Shown in pieces: positions 59,695 to 64,000 of a stretch of DNA of 64,000 nucleotides (its first letter is position 1; each line of letters opens with the position of its first letter). The translations under genes and the position numbers were made by a program. This DNA is from Dermatemys mawii (taxonomy: Eukaryota > Chordata > Testudines > Dermatemydidae), in the NCBI GenBank assembly GCA_007922305.1, contig ML677348.1, positions 22,908,667 to 22,972,666 of the forward strand, given 5' to 3'. The notes under the pieces were generated by a model. It was given only the letters and a program-made list of their open reading frames with translations, had not been told where the DNA came from and did not search any database.

Positions 59695-60310
59695 GCCACC
59701 CAGGCATGTCTTTCCTCCATCATGTCCAGAATGGAACTGCTAAAATGATATTTTGCACACTTTTATGAGTCCATCCCCTTTCAGTCTTTCCTCTGGTTCC
59801 TCTTTGCCCAGCATATCAGATTTGAACTTTTATTACTTGCTTTCAAGGCCTCTGCTCAGTTTTATATCCCATCTCCAATCTTATTAGTAATCATGTCTCA
59901 CACTTTACATCACACAACAGCACAAGACTTAACACATCTTTTTTTTTTTTTCCTTTTTCCATGCTTCTCCCATCTACCTAGAAAGGTTTCTCATTTCCAG
60001 CGCGTCAGGCCCTTTACCCCTTGTCATTCAAATTAATCCACTTCTTTCCCTGTCTACAGTTATAAAGCATTTTAACAAAGAACACTTTTTTCTGTGAGAC
60101 CCTCAAGTACACACTTACATCAGTCAAATGCTCTCTCCATCACAGTATTTCAGAGGAGGCAAACTAGAGGAATAGTACTAATCATACCAAAAATATTGTA
60201 AGTTAACAACTTCCTCTTTTGAATTTCTTGTCTGCCTTGTATCTGTTGTAATCCCTCTAGGACAGGGACTGTCTTGTGCATAGTACAGCACTGAACATAC
60301 CATTGACACT
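59695..60310 (+). repeat. Possible degraded LINE 3' segment with L2/MIR-like tail
   Basis: Translation near 59725-59850 (VQNGTAKMIF-like, then FPLVPLCPAYQI-like) recalls the C-terminal part of an L2/CR1-type ORF2. The tail near 60230-60300 (ccctctaggacagggactgtc, then agtacagcactgaacat) matches the L2/MIR tail style. Confidence 0.4.
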
Positions 60311-61601
60311 TTAGTATTAAAACTAATATAATAATAGCCTGGATGTGGGTATGCTGCTACATATTCTTGGATTTCTCCCTGCTGACCATTACACAGTGGC
60401 TGACTCTGCCTGCCTGTTCAGAAATACTGAACAGAAATAAAGAAATGTTTTTAAAAGTGATATATTAATGAATTATAACCATAGGGTTGGTTGTTTTTAA
60501 TAGCCAGTAAGTGTGATCCCTAGTCTGTGAATCAGAGAGATGAAACATTTTAGTGCGTTTCCTGGCAAAGCTCTATAGTACCTCTGAAGAAATACTCGTA
60601 ACATTTCTTCTGCCCAGTTTGGTCTTTAAGAATGGGGTCAAATGTGGGATAGAGGGGAGTAGCAATATTCTTCCAAGCTCCACTCACAAAACAAGCTTCA
60701 TGCGCTTGGGACACAAAATTACTCACTACTCATAGAAGATGTTTAAAATATAATATGATCATGCTTGTCTTGCTGAGCTCCACTGGGTTTGGGAGGGCTT
60801 GGACTTATGAGGTTACCAGCTGAAGTCTCATCTTGCCTTAAGGCCACAGAACATCAAGTTGCTATGCCACCATCATATTAGCTGCATGCTTCTCCAGTGC
60901 TGACACTTCTGTTGAAAGAGCTGGAATCAGTTTCTTGATCTCCCGTTTGTAAACAGCTTCCCCCCCATCATTTTCTCAGGGGGAATCAGCTAATATCAAA
61001 AGCATATGGGTACAGAGAGACATAGTTCAGTTCCAGTCCTTGAAGTGCTGAGTGTCAGGATATTGTTAAACATTTTTTAAAGTTTTGTTTACAATTTTAG
61101 TAAGATAATTGCCAGTATTCCTTTATCTGTGAGTTGCTAGTTGTACGCACTGTATCTGAGTCATTAGGCACAATACCAAGAAGATACTTAATGTATACAA
61201 CAGACTTAGCATACTAAAGCAAGAGATTCTTCTTCCTGCTATAAAACTTGTATGTATACTATAATGTATAATTTCTGAGTTCAAATTAAAAAAAAACAAC
61301 ACTTGCTTGAGAATTCAACAATTTTAACAGAAGTCTTATCAGAATACAGAAGTGTTTTATGCTCCTGATACAAGAAAAACTTAGGCTATGTAGATTTCTA
61401 TGGTAATTTTTGGTCGAGGGACATCCAATATGTGTGTAGGTGAAAAACTTAACAGGAAGCAAAATGCACAGATCAAAACTGAGCAATTCTATAATGTATG
61501 TGTTCTAATCCTTGTCCTTCTCCTTCCATTCTTATTGTTTGTTACTCTGTCGTCATATCATATCTAAAATTAGGGTTTGATCCAAAGCCCTATAATATCA
61601 C
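60311..61601. other. No feature recognised
   Basis: AT-rich. The open frames at 60553 and 61286 have no domain. Confidence 0.45.
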
Positions 61602-61908
61602 TAGGGTAACACCTACGCTGCAAAGAAAAACCTGCAATATTGAGTCTCAGTGCCTGGGTCAGTTAACTCTGGCTTGTGGGCCTCGTACTGTAGGGCTAAA
61701 AAAAGCAGAGTAGATGTTCCCACTCAGGCTGGCATCTGGGCTCTGAAATCTGGCGAGGAGGGAGGGTCTTAGAGTCTGGAATCCAGCCCAAGTGGGAAAA
61801 TCTGCACTGATATTTTTAGACCTGCAGTCTGAGCCCCACATGTCCAACACAGTTGACCTGGGCTCTGAGATTTAATGCTGCAGGTTCCTCTGTGCAGTGC
61901 AGCTGTAA
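61602..61908. mobile_element. 'gggtatgtc' family MITE, diverged
   Basis: agggtaacacctacgctgc with aaacctgcaat, and ctgcaggttcctctgtgc with cagctgtaat, are diverged inverted edges. Middle blocks (ggctctgaaatctggcgagg; cagcccaagtggga) agree with the copy at 30010. Confidence 0.65.
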
Positions 61909-61939
61909 TCAAGAGTCCAATGATTGATTTGATTGCGTT

Positions 61940-62055
61940 TTGGACCAGTCCTTTGATTTTAAGCTGTTTGGGGCAGGAATTGCTTTATGTCTTTTTAATT
62001 TAATCTGTAAAGTGCCTAGCATGTTTCTGGGTGTTGTTACGTAAATAATGATGAT
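61940..62055 (+). repeat. L2/MIR-type 3' tail fragment
   Basis: taagctgtttggggcaggaat, taaagtgcctagcatg and cgtaaataatgatgataata follow the tail order of these families. Confidence 0.6.
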
Positions 62056-62779
62056 AATATGTACACATCTAAATATTTATGGAATTTTTTAAAATTGTGA
62101 TAGTCCTCTTTAAAAAATACTGATTTGTTGCCAATAGAAAAGAAAACAGATTTGTATAAAAATAAGTCATGTTTTGATGTTCTGAGTACCTTCTTTCTTT
62201 GTCCCCAAGTACCTACACAAATGAGCAATGGAAAGATGCCTAGGCAAAGAATTCTGTGAATTGCAAAATCAAACACTTGATTCTGGAACTGCACATTTTT
62301 CACATTCTCAGTGTTTATAGTAGTACCACGTGGAAAGCTCCTGTTGCATGCACAAATGCTTTTGGGGCTTGAAATATCTGTGTCCATGAATAAAATATAT
62401 TTGCATTGGTCTTTTATAAACAAAGAGAATAGAAATGTTCTACTGTTCTTTGGAAAACTAGAACTGGTCTGCATTCAGACCAAAGTAAGCAGAGATGTAT
62501 TAATATGTTATTAAAGTTACAATTATGTATTTATTCACACATGGATATACATGACACACTGTGCTAACTTCTGGGAGCGTCACATACACATAATTTTCCT
62601 TAATACAGTAATTTCATGATACAATTTAATAAAATCACCCAGAATTCAGACATGGTGCAGACAGACCCCCTAGTTCATCACAATCCCAATTTGAGATGAG
62701 AAAACATTTTGAAATTTCAAAATCTTGCAGCACAGGAAAACAATTTCTTGTCCAGCTCATGGTATTACTCAGTATATAG

Positions 62780-63394
62780 TGTGGCAAAGTTCCGAGTCTG
62801 TATTTGTGGGTCCTGCGCTTCCTGTCAGATTTAGGGGCTTCAGAAACTCATCCAGGCCCCAGAGTGACCTCCCTTTCACAGTAACTAATTAGGGTAGACA
62901 GAAAGGGGGGAGCTCGGGCCCGCCATCTATTCCGGGCTCCAGCCCAGGGACCCTAATAGTATCTGCTAAGATGGCTGACCTTTTAGCCACAATACATAAT
63001 ACAGTTCCCTGGGCTACTTCTCCACAGCAGTCCCCACTTCTTCAAACTCCACTTTATCCTTACCTCAGGGCCTCCTTCCTTGCGTATGATTTGTCTACCA
63101 CTCAGCCTCACCAACAGCACAACTTTTTCCCACAGCTCCTGACATCCCACAGCACACCTGACTAACTGGGAGGTTTTTATCTGGTTTCAGCCAGTCCCTG
63201 ATTGGCTTCAGGTGTCCCAATCAGGCTAGCTGTTTCTACTCCTTTCTAGAAGGTTCTTAATTGGCCCCAGGTGTCTTGATTGGCCTGGAGTAGCCTTTGT
63301 TTGGCTATCCAGGGAACAGGGACCTGCACATCCTGAGACTAATATACCTGCCTTCCAGCACTCTCTTATATCCTTCTGGTCTGACTCCGTCACA
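62780..63394. mobile_element. Solo LTR, 615 bp
   Basis: It begins tgtggcaaagttcc and ends gactccgtcaca (TG...CA) with a 4-bp TSD, atag (62776-62779 and 63395-63398). A 4-bp duplication is usual for gammaretrovirus-like endogenous elements, but the class is not otherwise supported. There is no internal region, primer site or second LTR, so it is a recombination remnant with no coding capacity. The open frame inside (62971-63165) is chance. Confidence 0.75.
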
Positions 63395-63398
63395 ATAG

Positions 63399-64000
63399 TA
63401 AAGCACACAATTTAGCAAAAGGTGTATATGAAATATGAATGGGATTCTTTTTATACCCCTCCCCCCTGGTTTCTATGCTTTATTACTGTTGGAGCTGTTG
63501 GGAGTACTAAGTGAACAGCTAATGGCAGAATTTGGCTCCTAATTTGTAAAACACTTATGTGATATTGAAGACACATGAGATGCATACACTAGATTATATA
63601 GTGGATCTCCTTGAATCCATGATAAACTGATGATAGTGCTGGACTTTAATATAGAGGCATAGAAGGAAACCTTCAAAAATATTGCTGCATGGAAAGTGAT
63701 TCTGTAGTGTATATGCATTCTGCCCCTTATGGGAATAATGAATTGAGTGACATGTTCTTAAATTGTTTACAGTAGCTGTATTTGTAAAAGAAACATGGAC
63801 AGAAGATAAGCATGCCTGCTTATCATAAAGAAAACCCCTGTGCTTCCTTAATTTAATATATTCAAATGCAGTTGCACTATGTGAAAGTGAGATCCTTGTA
63901 GTACAGCTGATAAATACAGATCTATTAAATAAATAATGGTCAGTCACCAAAATTGGACAGGAAGAATTCTACATTTAGACTAGGTTCTGTTGCATATGCA
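63399..64000. other. No feature recognised
   Basis: AT-rich. The minus-strand open frame at 63594-63950 (118 codons) has no domain I can name. Confidence 0.4.

Overview
This window looks like intergenic or deep-intronic DNA of a vertebrate, and I found no host protein-coding exon that I can defend. The nested set of dead transposons (CR1, Penelope-like and DIRS-like retroelements, MIR-type SINEs, many hAT-type MITEs) suggests a non-avian sauropsid, most likely a turtle and less likely a crocodilian. That call rests on remembered family resemblance, not on a database search.

Layout. From 0 to 3.5 kb lies a nearly complete Penelope-like element (PLE) on the minus strand. It carries an RT plus GIY-YIG reading frame broken only by three in-frame TAA codons, is flanked by identical 123-bp direct repeats, and ends in a fold-back terminus. 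From 4.9 to 8.8 kb is a decayed DIRS-like element on the plus strand (gag, RT, RNase H) with a MITE nested in gag. A second PLE relic with a (ATCT)16 microsatellite lies at 10.6-11.4 kb. The stretch 11.5-17.4 kb is AT-rich with nothing recognised. A probable solo LTR (17.4-18.1 kb) is followed by a second DIRS-like element (18.2-20.5 kb) that keeps its inverted terminal repeats and has other repeats inside it. From 20 to 48 kb MITEs dominate, often nested two or three deep, many with readable 8-bp target-site duplications (TSDs). This stretch also holds a palindromic hAT derivative (44.6-46.3 kb) with transposase remnants and a 10-N assembly gap at 31.6 kb. At 49.6 kb is a tRNA-Arg(CCT)-like pseudogene. 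A non-LTR RT remnant lies at 50.7-51.5 kb and a 5'-truncated CR1 LINE at 52.3-54.0 kb. A 615-bp solo LTR with a 4-bp TSD lies near the right end.

No operon or pathway is present. Each retroelement gene belongs to its own element, and all are broken. The MITEs were presumably mobilised in trans by hAT transposase. I did not find a new functional system. The items most worth checking are the hammerhead-like motif repeated in PLE termini, the inverted PLE end structure, the hAT derivative carrying two opposed transposase C-termini, and the sequence duplicated across the assembly gap.
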